DNA of 32,778 bases from Lachnospiraceae bacterium (GTDB taxonomy: Bacteria; Bacillota; Clostridia; Lachnospirales; Lachnospiraceae): the NCBI GenBank assembly GCA_900751995.1, contig CAADTP010000052.1, positions 1 to 32,778 on the forward strand, written 5' to 3'. The translations under genes and the position numbers were made by a program. Below the pieces are notes generated by a model that had not been told where the DNA came from, ran no database searches, and saw only the letters and a list, made by a program, of their open reading frames with translations. Of the stretch, positions 7,951 to 15,288 are shown piece after piece. The number at the start of each line of letters is the position of its first letter. The stretch's first letter is position 1.

Positions 7951-8971
7951 CTTCATATATTTCATCAAACACTCCGCCGTCTGCGAAATGCTTTTTCTGA
8001 ACTGCATCCCAGCCGCCGAAATCTTTGATCGTTGTCAGCTTCACCTTCAGATCAAAAGTATCTGCATGCTTTTTCAGGATCGTCTGATCAACCGGCCTAT
8101 AGTAATTCTCCGCGATCAGCTCCTGAGCTTCATCGGAATACAGATATTTCAGATATGCTTTCGCAGCTTCTGCATTATCATGCTTTTTCACATTTTCATC
8201 TACAACAGCAACGGATGGCTGTGCCAGGATACTGATGCCCGGCGTTACGATCTCGTAATCATCCGGATTATCCCTTACAGAAAGAAACGCTTCATTTTCC
8301 CAGGCGATCAGCACATCACCCTGCCCGTTTTCCACGAAAGAGGTTGTGGCACCTCTTGCTCCGGAATCCAGAACCAGGACATTTTTGTAAAGCTTCTTGA
8401 TAAAGGCTTTCATCTCTGTCTCGTTGCCGTTATATTTCTCATTGGCATAAGCCCAGGCTGCCATGTAATTCCAGCGGGCACCACCGGAGGTTTTCGGATT
8501 AGGAGTGATCACCCCCACACCATCCTTTGTCAGATCATCCCAGTCATGGATATTTTTCGGATTTCCCTTCCGAACAAGAAATACAATGGTGGAAGTATAA
8601 GGAGCACTGTCATCCGGATATTCATCGATCCAGCCCTTGTCGATCAGACCGGCATTCCGGATCGCATCGATATCATATTCCAGTGCAAGTGTCGCCACAT
8701 CCGCAGGAAGTCCATTGGAAATCTCAAGAGCCTGCTTTCCGGAACCGCCATGAGACTGGATCACATCCACACTCTGACCTGTTTCCTCTTTCCAATATTT
8801 TGAAAAAATCTTATTATATGCTTCATAAAATTCTCTGGTCGGATCATAGGACACATTGATGATCTCCACATGATTTTTATCTTTTGTATTGTTTCCCGAT
8901 ACTGCAAAAGTTCCTGCCAGTACCACTGCTGCCAGTGTGATACAGACACCTGCAATGCGTTTTCTTTTCAT
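7946..8971 (-). CDS. sbp: Sulfate-binding protein of ABC transporter (Sbp/CysP type)
   Basis: A 341-residue exported solute-binding protein. It starts with a basic n-region and hydrophobic stretch (MKRKRIAGVCITLAAVVLAG) and has no clear lipobox, so how it is held at the surface of a Gram-positive cell is unclear. Family signatures are SYDPTREFYEAYN (41-53), SHGGSGKQ (73-80) and NPKTSGGARWNYMAAW (158-173), matching sulfate/thiosulfate binding proteins rather than molybdate ones. AAAGGAG lies upstream of the ATG. The 252-base upstream region carries the GAAAACGTTTTC palindrome and a TTGACA box at 9047-9052 on the coding strand, but a convincing -10 box is not evident. It heads the four-gene import operon. 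Confidence 0.92.
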   Translation of the reverse strand: MKRKRIAGVCITLAAVVLAGTFAVSGNNTKDKNHVEIINVSYDPTREFYEAYNKIFSKYWKEETGQSVDVIQSHGGSGKQALEISNGLPADVATLALEYDIDAIRNAGLIDKGWIDEYPDDSAPYTSTIVFLVRKGNPKNIHDWDDLTKDGVGVITPNPKTSGGARWNYMAAWAYANEKYNGNETEMKAFIKKLYKNVLVLDSGARGATTSFVENGQGDVLIAWENEAFLSVRDNPDDYEIVTPGISILAQPSVAVVDENVKKHDNAEAAKAYLKYLYSDEAQELIAENYYRPVDQTILKKHADTFDLKVKLTTIKDFGGWDAVQKKHFADGGVFDEIYEE

Positions 8972-9118
8972 GATCTGTGTACTCCTTTACAACCACATTT
9001 TTATTTAGAAATCTTTTTCCCAACAATGTAACTGCTTCATTTCGCTGTCAAATCATACCTGTTCTTTCCGTTTACTGTGGTTCTGTAATTTTTTTGAATT
9101 GAATACATTAAACCATAT

Positions 9119-9143
9119 TATTCCCATTAATTAAATAGGAATA
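9119..9143. promoter_or_regulatory. AT-rich dyad upstream of sbp
   Basis: TATTCC and GGAATA flank an AT-only near-palindromic centre, forming a 25-bp imperfect dyad 3 bases from the LacI-type operator. It may be a second regulator site; no protein can be assigned. Confidence 0.3.
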
Positions 9144-9146
9144 TTT

Positions 9147-9158
9147 GAAAACGTTTTC
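9147..9158. promoter_or_regulatory. LacI-family operator upstream of sbp
   Basis: GAAAACGTTTTC is a perfect 12-bp palindrome with the central CG typical of LacI/GalR-family operators. It lies between the lacI-type gene and sbp. A near-identical site precedes the regulator gene itself (10481-10492). Confidence 0.6.
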
Positions 9159-9223
9159 ACGAAATACTCTGGTCATAGCGCATCCGCATCCTGTCTGTCA
9201 CTATATCTGCGCATCCGCAACAC

Positions 9224-10300
9224 TCAGATACAATAATCGCTCCACATACTGTCCTCCACACTGCTGCAGCTGTTCCGTATCATCAGTCTGCCTTCCAGCT
9301 CCATTCGCACAATACCGGAATGCCCGCCCTTCAGCCGGTCCAGCAGCAGGTATAATGCAAATTTTCCCATATCCTCCTTGGGCAGACTCACCGTTGTCAG
9401 CATCGGTCTGGTAAACTGTGCCTCCTGTATATCATCGCTGGATATGATCGAAGGCATATAATACCTGTTCCGAAATTTATTCAGGCACTTCAGCATTCCG
9501 ATCGCTGAAATATCATTGGCACAGTAGATTCCGGTTGGCATGTCGTCCGACTGAAAGAACTTTTCCATGGCCTCGTAGCCCTCGGCCTCAGTCTGCTTTG
9601 TTTCGATAACATACTCCGGTATCACATCCAGATCATGCTTCTTCAGTGTTTCCAGATACCCGTTATACCGGTCCTCGCTGTGACACTGGCCAATATAACC
9701 GATATTTTTGTGCCCCAGGGAGATCAGATATTCCACTGCCGCTGCTGCGATCTTTTTCCCATCACAAAGGACCTCATCCACTTCATAATTGGTAGAATTC
9801 CGGTTCACCGATACCACACTCTTATACTTCTTATTCAGCTTCTTCAAAGCCTCTTTATTACATCTGCCGATGATGATCAATCCGTCCCTTTTCCCTTCCA
9901 CCTCATCATACATTCCGTCGATCAGCCGGTCCAGATTCTCCCTTCGGCACTTCCGGTCATCGGAAAACACAGACATATACCATACTTTGGAAAGAATACA
10001 GTTTTTATCATGGATCTCACTTTCGATCACCCGAAGGAGCTCCGCAAAAAACGGATCCGTTGTGGAAGAATCGGTTCTTGTCATCAGGATATTGATGTAC
10101 CAGGTTTTCTCCTGCTTTGCGGAAACGCCTTTTTTCAGATTCCGGGCCGCCTCGTTGGGCACATAATTCATCTCGATAGCTGTTTTCCATATCTTGTCCC
10201 TGAGTCCGGAAACAGAACATTTATAATTGGGATTATTCAAAACTCTGGAAACCGTCGCCGATGAAACCCCTGCCTTTTCTGCAATCTTCTTGATGGACAT
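9224..10300 (-). CDS. LacI-family transcriptional regulator
   Basis: A 358-residue regulator. Its N-terminal HTH reads MSIKKIAEKAGVSSATVSRV, the textbook LacI start, followed by the hinge region. The rest is a periplasmic-binding-like effector domain with dimer-interface and ligand-cleft patterns such as NIGYIGQCHSEDRYNGY and PTGIYCANDISAIGML. I set the start at 10300 because GGGAGGGG lies just upstream and LacI proteins begin at the HTH; the frame stays open 36 codons further up, without a good ribosome binding site. GAAAACG-type palindromes occur upstream of its own promoter and upstream of sbp, so it probably controls itself and the sulfate operon. The effector is unknown, and LacI proteins usually sense sugars. 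Confidence 0.9.
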   Translation of the reverse strand: MSIKKIAEKAGVSSATVSRVLNNPNYKCSVSGLRDKIWKTAIEMNYVPNEAARNLKKGVSAKQEKTWYINILMTRTDSSTTDPFFAELLRVIESEIHDKNCILSKVWYMSVFSDDRKCRRENLDRLIDGMYDEVEGKRDGLIIIGRCNKEALKKLNKKYKSVVSVNRNSTNYEVDEVLCDGKKIAAAAVEYLISLGHKNIGYIGQCHSEDRYNGYLETLKKHDLDVIPEYVIETKQTEAEGYEAMEKFFQSDDMPTGIYCANDISAIGMLKCLNKFRNRYYMPSIISSDDIQEAQFTRPMLTTVSLPKEDMGKFALYLLLDRLKGGHSGIVRMELEGRLMIRNSCSSVEDSMWSDYCI

Positions 10301-10440
10301 GTACCCGTCCCCTCCCTCTGAAAAAAGTCTACCCGCTACCAGTCCTGTAAGCTGCTCAACGTCATCTATGTAACTCAGCATCATCAGTGTAACAGAACTT
10401 TTTATCATTCCTTATTTCATAGTAATTAAATATGTTTTAT

Positions 10441-10469
10441 ATGATAATAAGAGTTTTGAAAAAAGTCAA
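10441..10469 (-). promoter_or_regulatory. Promoter of the LacI-type regulator gene
   Basis: On the minus strand TTGACT, a 17-base spacer and TATCAT; the transcript would have a leader of about 130 bases before the chosen start. Confidence 0.55.
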
Positions 10470-10480
10470 TCTTATTTTGT

Positions 10481-10492
10481 GAAAACGTGTTC
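10481..10492. promoter_or_regulatory. LacI-type operator upstream of the regulator promoter
   Basis: GAAAACGTGTTC differs in one base from the perfect palindrome at 9147-9158 and lies 11 bases upstream of the -35 box, suggesting autoregulation. Confidence 0.5.
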
Positions 10493-10513
10493 TTTTTTTG
10501 CCTGCAATATATA

Positions 10514-10564
10514 AAAACAGACTGAGAACCTGATATATATTCTTATCAAGCTCCAGTCTGTTTT
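10514..10564. terminator. Terminator hairpin after the Big2 gene remnant
   Basis: AAAACAGACTG (10514-10524) pairs with CAGTCTGTTTT (10554-10564), with inner TGATA/TATCA pairing. On the minus strand it follows the remnant at 10632-10761 and ends in a T-rich tract, so it separates that remnant from the regulator gene. Confidence 0.6.
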
Positions 10565-10631
10565 GCGTACTCAAACATATAAGATATAACTATGAGTAAA
10601 TAACAAATGCTGATTACTAATATCCTTTGAA

Positions 10632-10761
10632 TTATTTAACCGTTACCTTACAGGTCAGTTTTTTGGAACCACTCTGAACGGTAATGGTTGCAGTTCCTTT
10701 TTTGATGCCTTTTACAACACCTTTGGATGTGACCGTTCCCCCATTTTCCAATTCACATTTA
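10632..10761 (-). pseudogene. Remnant: C-terminal end of a Big2-domain protein gene
   Basis: Minus-strand translation gives about 40 residues ending VTSKGVVKGIKKGTATITVQ and then SGSKKLTCKVTVK with a stop at 10632-10634. This matches the last residues of the intact leucine-rich-repeat/Big2 protein at 12505-13803 (VVKGIRKGTAVITVQSGAKK...CKITVK) almost residue for residue. An in-frame TAG lies just upstream of the matching part and no start or ribosome binding site is present, so only the tail of a former paralogue survives. Confidence 0.85.
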
Positions 10762-10865
10762 TACTAAAATTATAAATTTCCCATCACATTTAATCAAACT
10801 TTGTTTAGAATATTTTTGTCATATTTTGTCTGTTTACAGACATTTTTTAACATTTTTTCTACTAT

Positions 10866-10943
10866 AAAAAACCGACAGCTGCACATGTGAAAACTTTTGT
10901 ACCTGCTTTATTACCAAAATACCAAAAATACGACGTGCAGTTG
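10866..10943 (-). terminator. Terminator of the HTH-kinase module, related to 12387-12437
   Basis: CAGCTGCACATGT (10876-10888) pairs imperfectly with ACGTGCAGTTG (10933-10943), and six T follow on the minus strand. The segment TATAAAAAACC...CAGCTGCACATG with GAAAAC after it recurs at the terminator of the secreted LRR protein, so the two share an origin. Confidence 0.5.
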
Positions 10944-10944
10944 T

Positions 10945-11751
10945 TCAAAATAAATATCTGTACTTTCTCCTCCTGCTCATAATAATCTCAAATACTCTTT
11001 TTTTATATTCCTGCGGATAATAACTTTCCATATTCAATATTTCTTTTACGTCTTTTTCAGTAAATTCCAGACTTATCTGCTGACCATACAATTCTTCCGC
11101 AATCTCAATCTGCTCATCAAAATCTTCACACAGAGTTTTTGATCGTGCCTCCTCCATCAGATTATTTATGTTTTCTTCCATCGGATAATCCATCTGTATA
11201 TCTGATAGCAGTCCTGCACCATTATCAAATATTGGACATAAATGATATTTTTCTTCTGCATCCATTAAGACTCCAATATTATGCATATGCCGATCTTCAT
11301 TCATAAAAAATGTATCAATTGCCAGGATCTTACTCATATACTTTCCAAAATCGCTAATTCCCGTAATGCGTTCCGTCTGATCTACTATAAATTCCAGTCT
11401 TTCCGAATGTTCTGGAATCGTGAATAATTTTTTATAAAGACTTTCATTATAAAATCCATAAAAAAGTCTTTCTAATGTAATAAGCTGCCATCCCTCAGGC
11501 AAAAAATTTTCACTTTTACATCCCAGATATTTTCTTCTCTTATAACTAATCTCTTCTGTTTTATATAAAACATACTCTTCCTGTTTCAGTGAAGATTTTT
11601 CCAACAAACGTGAAACAACATATTCCACCAATCCCTCATATCCCATATAATCAGCTTTATACCATACATTGTTCCTGCACCATTTCAATTGGTTTCCTTT
11701 TGACGATTGTCTGTCATTTGTTTTGATATCCTGTTCAAAAAGCTGTACCAT
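10945..11751 (-). CDS. HipA-like serine/threonine kinase, probable toxin
   Basis: A 268-residue protein with the core of HipA/HipT/CtkA-type kinases. The catalytic loop is NEDRHMHNIG (151-160; D153 and N158) and the metal-binding motif is PIFDNGAG (D176). Upstream, WYKAD (K32) and EGLVEYVVS (E43) are candidates for the ATP-binding lysine and its partner. A Ser/Gly-rich loop RQSSKGN (14-20) could be the autophosphorylated loop known in HipT, which is an inference. It is shorter than HipA (about 440 residues) and lacks the HipA N-terminal subdomain. HipA-type kinases phosphorylate aminoacyl-tRNA synthetases or other targets and halt growth. Its ATG follows the HTH gene stop by two bases, so the two are coupled. 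The target is unknown. Confidence 0.7.
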   Translation of the reverse strand: MVQLFEQDIKTNDRQSSKGNQLKWCRNNVWYKADYMGYEGLVEYVVSRLLEKSSLKQEEYVLYKTEEISYKRRKYLGCKSENFLPEGWQLITLERLFYGFYNESLYKKLFTIPEHSERLEFIVDQTERITGISDFGKYMSKILAIDTFFMNEDRHMHNIGVLMDAEEKYHLCPIFDNGAGLLSDIQMDYPMEENINNLMEEARSKTLCEDFDEQIEIAEELYGQQISLEFTEKDVKEILNMESYYPQEYKKRVFEIIMSRRRKYRYLF

Positions 11752-11753
11752 CT

Positions 11754-12296
11754 TTACCTCTCAATCCTGATCCAGAAATCATCCTCTGCCATTCTTCCTT
11801 CGGTCTTTTCTATGATCATAAACGGATCATAAAATGGCAGATTCAAATCTTCTAATACCAATTTTATTTTGTCTCGTTGTCTCGGGAAACAACGAGATTC
11901 CAGAAATTCCTCGTATTCTTCAAAGGTTGGTTTTTCATTTCGGCCAAATGCTTTTTTAATAAAATTGTTTGTATAATTATATATTTTTACTTTTCTGCCT
12001 CTCTCATCCACATCAATAATCGTACATATTTCACTCTTAAACATGTACCATAAGCGTATCGGATATTCTTTTTCCGGCACGCGGAGGTTTTCCTCTATCT
12101 GAGGATACTCGTTTAAAATATGAACTAATGTCGTAACCGGTCCTGTAATATCCCGATTTTCACTTTCCCATCTTTCTATTGTTTTCTGAGATACATTTAC
12201 TAACTTTGCAAAATCTTTTTGTGTAAGCTTCAATTTCTTCCTTAAAATTCGTATATCTTCTGCCCGTATCGAATGTTTCACAGCATATCCTGTCAT
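11754..12296 (-). CDS. XRE-type HTH protein with HipS-like C-terminal domain, probable antitoxin
   Basis: A 180-residue protein. Residues about 12-60 form a Cro/XRE helix-turn-helix (KLTQKDFAKLVNVSQKTIERWE). Residues 80-180 form a second domain containing FLESRCFPRQRDKI, LPFYDPFMII and EGRMAEDDF. By eye this recalls the HipA N-terminal subdomain pattern (P..R..I....FDLL..IGRD), which exists as the separate antitoxin HipS in HipBST systems. I infer a HipB-HipS fusion; the similarity is weak and needs a profile or structure comparison. GGGGG precedes the ATG. The promoter holds a perfect palindrome, fitting self-repression. The HTH call is secure; the second domain is tentative. Confidence 0.75.
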   Translation of the reverse strand: MTGYAVKHSIRAEDIRILRKKLKLTQKDFAKLVNVSQKTIERWESENRDITGPVTTLVHILNEYPQIEENLRVPEKEYPIRLWYMFKSEICTIIDVDERGRKVKIYNYTNNFIKKAFGRNEKPTFEEYEEFLESRCFPRQRDKIKLVLEDLNLPFYDPFMIIEKTEGRMAEDDFWIRIER

Positions 12297-12318
12297 TTTA
12301 GATTCCCCCTTTTTTATT

Positions 12319-12347
12319 AATATACCCTTATTTTAAGGGTATAACAA
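12319..12347 (-). promoter_or_regulatory. Promoter of the HTH-kinase module
   Basis: On the minus strand TTGTTA (12342-12347), a 17-base spacer and TATATT (12319-12324). The spacer is almost entirely the operator palindrome, so a bound repressor would block RNA polymerase. Confidence 0.75.
12321..12343. promoter_or_regulatory. Operator O1, perfect 10-3-10 palindrome
   Basis: TATACCCTTA and TAAGGGTATA flank TTT, a perfect 23-bp dyad between and overlapping the -35 and -10 boxes of the module promoter. Confidence 0.75.
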
Positions 12348-12358
12348 GCTATTTTATT

Positions 12359-12371
12359 CCTTATTTTAAGG
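12359..12371. promoter_or_regulatory. Operator O2, second copy of the core dyad
   Basis: CCTTA-TTT-TAAGG repeats the O1 core, with centres 33 bp apart, about three helical turns, so two dimers would sit on the same DNA face. Confidence 0.65.
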
Positions 12372-12386
12372 GTTTTCTATATTTAT

Positions 12387-12437
12387 AAAAAACCCGGCAG
12401 CTGCACATGGAAAACTCTCCATGTTTCATCTGCCGGG
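12387..12437 (-). terminator. Terminator of the fucosidase/LRR protein operon
   Basis: CCCGGCAG (12393-12400) pairs with CTGCCGGG (12430-12437), with inner CATGGA/TCCATG pairing; six T follow on the minus strand. Confidence 0.85.
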
Positions 12438-12504
12438 CTTCTGTTTTTATTTTCTTTTGTATTCTTTCACTGTTATGGCGATTTTACGTACGCCTGCTTC
12501 ATCG

Positions 12505-13803
12505 TTACTTCACCGTTATCTTACAGTTCAGTTTTTTCGCTCCGCTCTGCACGGTGATCACGGCCGTCCCTTTTCGGATTCCCTTTACAACACCTTTGGA
12601 ATTTACCGTAGCGATCCTGCGATCCGAGGAACGGAAAAGAATCTTTTCGTCGCTGTAATACGGCACGGTCACTGCCTGGATCGTATATGTTTTTCCACGA
12701 AGTATGGTTTTTGTTTTTGGCACGCCGGTCATCTTTGCGGTCCTTACTGCGGCAGTATTGTTCAAAAAACGGAACCCATTTTTCTTTGCGTAAGTCTGAG
12801 CAGTAGAACCCTTTTTTCCGGCAATGACAAAAGTTTTATTTTTTCCACTATTGAAATTATAGCCGATCGCTTCTTTTTCTATCACTGTTTTACTGTTGAG
12901 GATCGTAATCTTTTTCATTGCCAGGCAATCATAAAAAGCATGGCTTCTGATCTTTTTCACACTGGCAGGTACTGTAATATTCCCCAGTTTTCGACAATTA
13001 CTGAATACACCGTTCCCGATCTCTGTAAGCTTCTTCGGCAACGACACCTTTCTGAGATCTGGACAAAAAGAAAACGCACCTTCACCAATAACCGTAACAC
13101 TGTCCGGAAAGCTTACTCCTGTCAAACCGCAATGCCGAAAGGCCGCTCTTTCTATCCTGGAAACGCCCTGTCCAAGCGTAACCTTTTTCAGCTTCATATC
13201 CGCCTCAAATAACGATTCCGGTAATATTTTCACACTTCCCGGAATGCTGACAGATTCCAGATTGTTACAGTAACTGAAAGCATATTCATCAATTTTTGTC
13301 ACAGTTTTCGGTACATCCAGGCTCATAAGCTTACTCTGGTAAAAAGCATATGCACCAATGCTTTTCAGTCCATCAGGAAGCTTGATCCTGGTGATCGCAG
13401 TATCTCCAAATGCTCTTACTCCAATACTCCGCAGAGTTCCCGGCAACGAAATCCTCTTCATATTTCTGCAGCCTGAAAAGGTTCTGTCACCGATTCCCGT
13501 GATCCCAGATGCAACGGTTACTGTTTTTATCATTGCTGATCTGTATGAAAAATCATCGGTAACCTTAACCTCCCCTTTTCCCTGTATCTGCAGGTTTCCA
13601 TTGGAGTACAACCGGTAAACAGCTTTGCTTCCACAGGAGCCCTTCGCAACAAGCTTTGCAGTGCTCTGCACACCTGCTGCCGATGCTTCCTGTGCATATT
13701 CAGCCGCATAACCAGTCTGTGCATGTACAGCCACAGAAGATACACAGGACCCTGTCAGGATCATTGCCGTTGATAACAGTATTGCGATTTTTTTCCCAAA
13801 CAT
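12505..13803 (-). CDS. Secreted BspA-type leucine-rich-repeat protein with C-terminal Big2 domain
   Basis: A 432-residue exported protein. The signal peptide MFGKKIAILLSTAMILTG ends near VHA (26-28). Residues about 85-320 carry BspA-like leucine-rich repeats of roughly 22 residues, e.g. LPDGLKSIGAYAFYQSKLMS and VTVIGEGAFSFCPDLRKVSL. Residues about 355-432 form a bacterial Ig-like Big2 domain (RSSDRRIATVNSKGVVKGI). No LPXTG, lipobox or membrane anchor is evident, so it is probably released or loosely held at the surface. Such proteins often bind host or microbial surfaces. I start at the ATG at 13803, after GGGAGGGAGC, because this begins at the signal peptide. It lies 95 bases after a fucosidase, possibly co-transcribed; a glycan-binding role is an inference. 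A fragment of a paralogue sits at 10632-10761. Confidence 0.85.
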   Translation of the reverse strand: MFGKKIAILLSTAMILTGSCVSSVAVHAQTGYAAEYAQEASAAGVQSTAKLVAKGSCGSKAVYRLYSNGNLQIQGKGEVKVTDDFSYRSAMIKTVTVASGITGIGDRTFSGCRNMKRISLPGTLRSIGVRAFGDTAITRIKLPDGLKSIGAYAFYQSKLMSLDVPKTVTKIDEYAFSYCNNLESVSIPGSVKILPESLFEADMKLKKVTLGQGVSRIERAAFRHCGLTGVSFPDSVTVIGEGAFSFCPDLRKVSLPKKLTEIGNGVFSNCRKLGNITVPASVKKIRSHAFYDCLAMKKITILNSKTVIEKEAIGYNFNSGKNKTFVIAGKKGSTAQTYAKKNGFRFLNNTAAVRTAKMTGVPKTKTILRGKTYTIQAVTVPYYSDEKILFRSSDRRIATVNSKGVVKGIRKGTAVITVQSGAKKLNCKITVK

Positions 13804-13898
13804 AAAAGCTCCCTCCCTGAGAATCGATCGGATATCCACGATCTTCTCCCATGCAGCAACAAAAGGACCGACATACATCCGGTCCTCCTGTTCATCAT

Positions 13899-15221
13899 TT
13901 AGAATCTGTTGGTTAATCCAACCACATACATATCTTCTTTATATTCCGGGATCTTCACAAGAAGTCCTTCTGCAGTATCTTCAGTTTCTACCTTCACTGC
14001 CGGATCAAATGGTCTCAGCTGTCCGTGATAGCCCTTGATCAGGAATTCATTGGCACCTTCCTTCAGATGATCTGCAAACACATTCAGATTTCCGTCTTTC
14101 TGTGTATAATGGAGCTCGATTCCACTCTCAAGCAGCTCAGATTCACGGTCACTGCAGCGTGTTCCGTAAATACCGTCATGGTTTACCTTCAGCCATGCAC
14201 CCAGGATCTTCAGTCTTCTTACCTGCTCCTCCGGGATAGTTCCGTCTGCCTTCGGGCCGATGTTCAGGAGAAGATTTCCGTTATTTGCCACTGTTCCGAC
14301 AAGAAGTGAGATCAGATCCGGAACAGAGATCAGCTTGTCATCGCCTTCGTTGGCATTATAACCGAAGGATAAGCCCATTCCACGGCACATCTCCCATTTC
14401 TCATTTCTGTTTACAGAACCGGCTTTATATTCCTTAGTAAGGAAATCATGATAACGTCCGTTGAAACGGTCATTTACCACACCCTCCGGAACCTTATTGT
14501 AATAATGTGCAAAGAAATACGGCATCATCTCTTCACTCTGTGTCGGCCATCCGATATCATTCCAGAACACACTCGGTGCATAATCATCTACAAGCTCTTT
14601 CATCTGATTATAGGAATAATCTGCATATGCAAATGTCGGACTGGCTGTTCCAAACAGATCATCATCCTCAAAAATAGGATCGTTTGCATACTGCCAGTCG
14701 ATCAGTCCGGAATAATACAGGCCCATGCGGATTCCTGCGTCACGGACAGCTTCTGTCAGCTCACCGGTGATATTTCTCTTCGGTCCCATTTCTACGGAAT
14801 TGAAATGTGTATATTTACTTGGGAACAGGCAGAATCCGTCATGATGCTTGGTTGTCAGAACAACATACTCCGCACCTGCTTCTTTGAAGATCTCTGCCCA
14901 CTGCTTCGGATCCCAGTTTTCAGCTTTCCACATAGGAATAAAATCTTCGTATTTGAAATCTTTTCCGTATTTTTCTATATGATGCTTATATGTAGGGCCT
15001 TTTCCAATGTTCAGAGAATTGTAATACCATTCTGCATACGGATTATCCGCAAACCATTCCTTGGAATCAACCTCTCCCAGCTCCCATGTATGCGGTGCAA
15101 ATGCCGGCACAGAATAAATTCCCCAATGGATAAAAATTCCAAATTTACAATCCTCATACCATTTTGGAACTGTGTGTGCATTTACAGAGTTCCAGTTTCC
15201 TGTGAATCTTACATCTCCCAT
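13899..15221 (-). CDS. GH29 alpha-L-fucosidase
   Basis: A 440-residue glycoside hydrolase of family 29, removing alpha-L-fucose from oligosaccharides with retention. Family marks are KFGIFIHWGIYSVPAF (26-41), KHHDGF (125-130) and GLYYSGLIDW (167-176). The predicted nucleophile is D222 in VFWNDIGWP, the same setting as the Thermotoga maritima enzyme nucleophile. There is no signal peptide, so it acts in the cytoplasm on imported substrate. AAGGATAAGG lies upstream of the ATG. It follows the other GH29 gene by 67 bases and probably shares its transcript. Linkage preference cannot be read from sequence alone. Confidence 0.92.
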   Translation of the reverse strand: MGDVRFTGNWNSVNAHTVPKWYEDCKFGIFIHWGIYSVPAFAPHTWELGEVDSKEWFADNPYAEWYYNSLNIGKGPTYKHHIEKYGKDFKYEDFIPMWKAENWDPKQWAEIFKEAGAEYVVLTTKHHDGFCLFPSKYTHFNSVEMGPKRNITGELTEAVRDAGIRMGLYYSGLIDWQYANDPIFEDDDLFGTASPTFAYADYSYNQMKELVDDYAPSVFWNDIGWPTQSEEMMPYFFAHYYNKVPEGVVNDRFNGRYHDFLTKEYKAGSVNRNEKWEMCRGMGLSFGYNANEGDDKLISVPDLISLLVGTVANNGNLLLNIGPKADGTIPEEQVRRLKILGAWLKVNHDGIYGTRCSDRESELLESGIELHYTQKDGNLNVFADHLKEGANEFLIKGYHGQLRPFDPAVKVETEDTAEGLLVKIPEYKEDMYVVGLTNRF

Positions 15222-15288
15222 AATTAAAATACCTTATCCTTTCTGTCCTTTCAAAAAGACATTATAATTTACTTGCTTCCCCCAACAG

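Noticed and set aside
10301..10408. 36-residue N-terminal extension of the LacI-type regulator
   Set aside because: The frame is open but lacks a usable ribosome binding site, and LacI proteins start at the HTH; GGGAGGGG supports the start at 10300.
14448..15227. Plus-strand open frame opposite the fucosidase gene (also 15388-15882 and 21954-22925 opposite other genes)
   Set aside because: Shadow frames antisense to well-supported genes, without start signals or recognisable domains.
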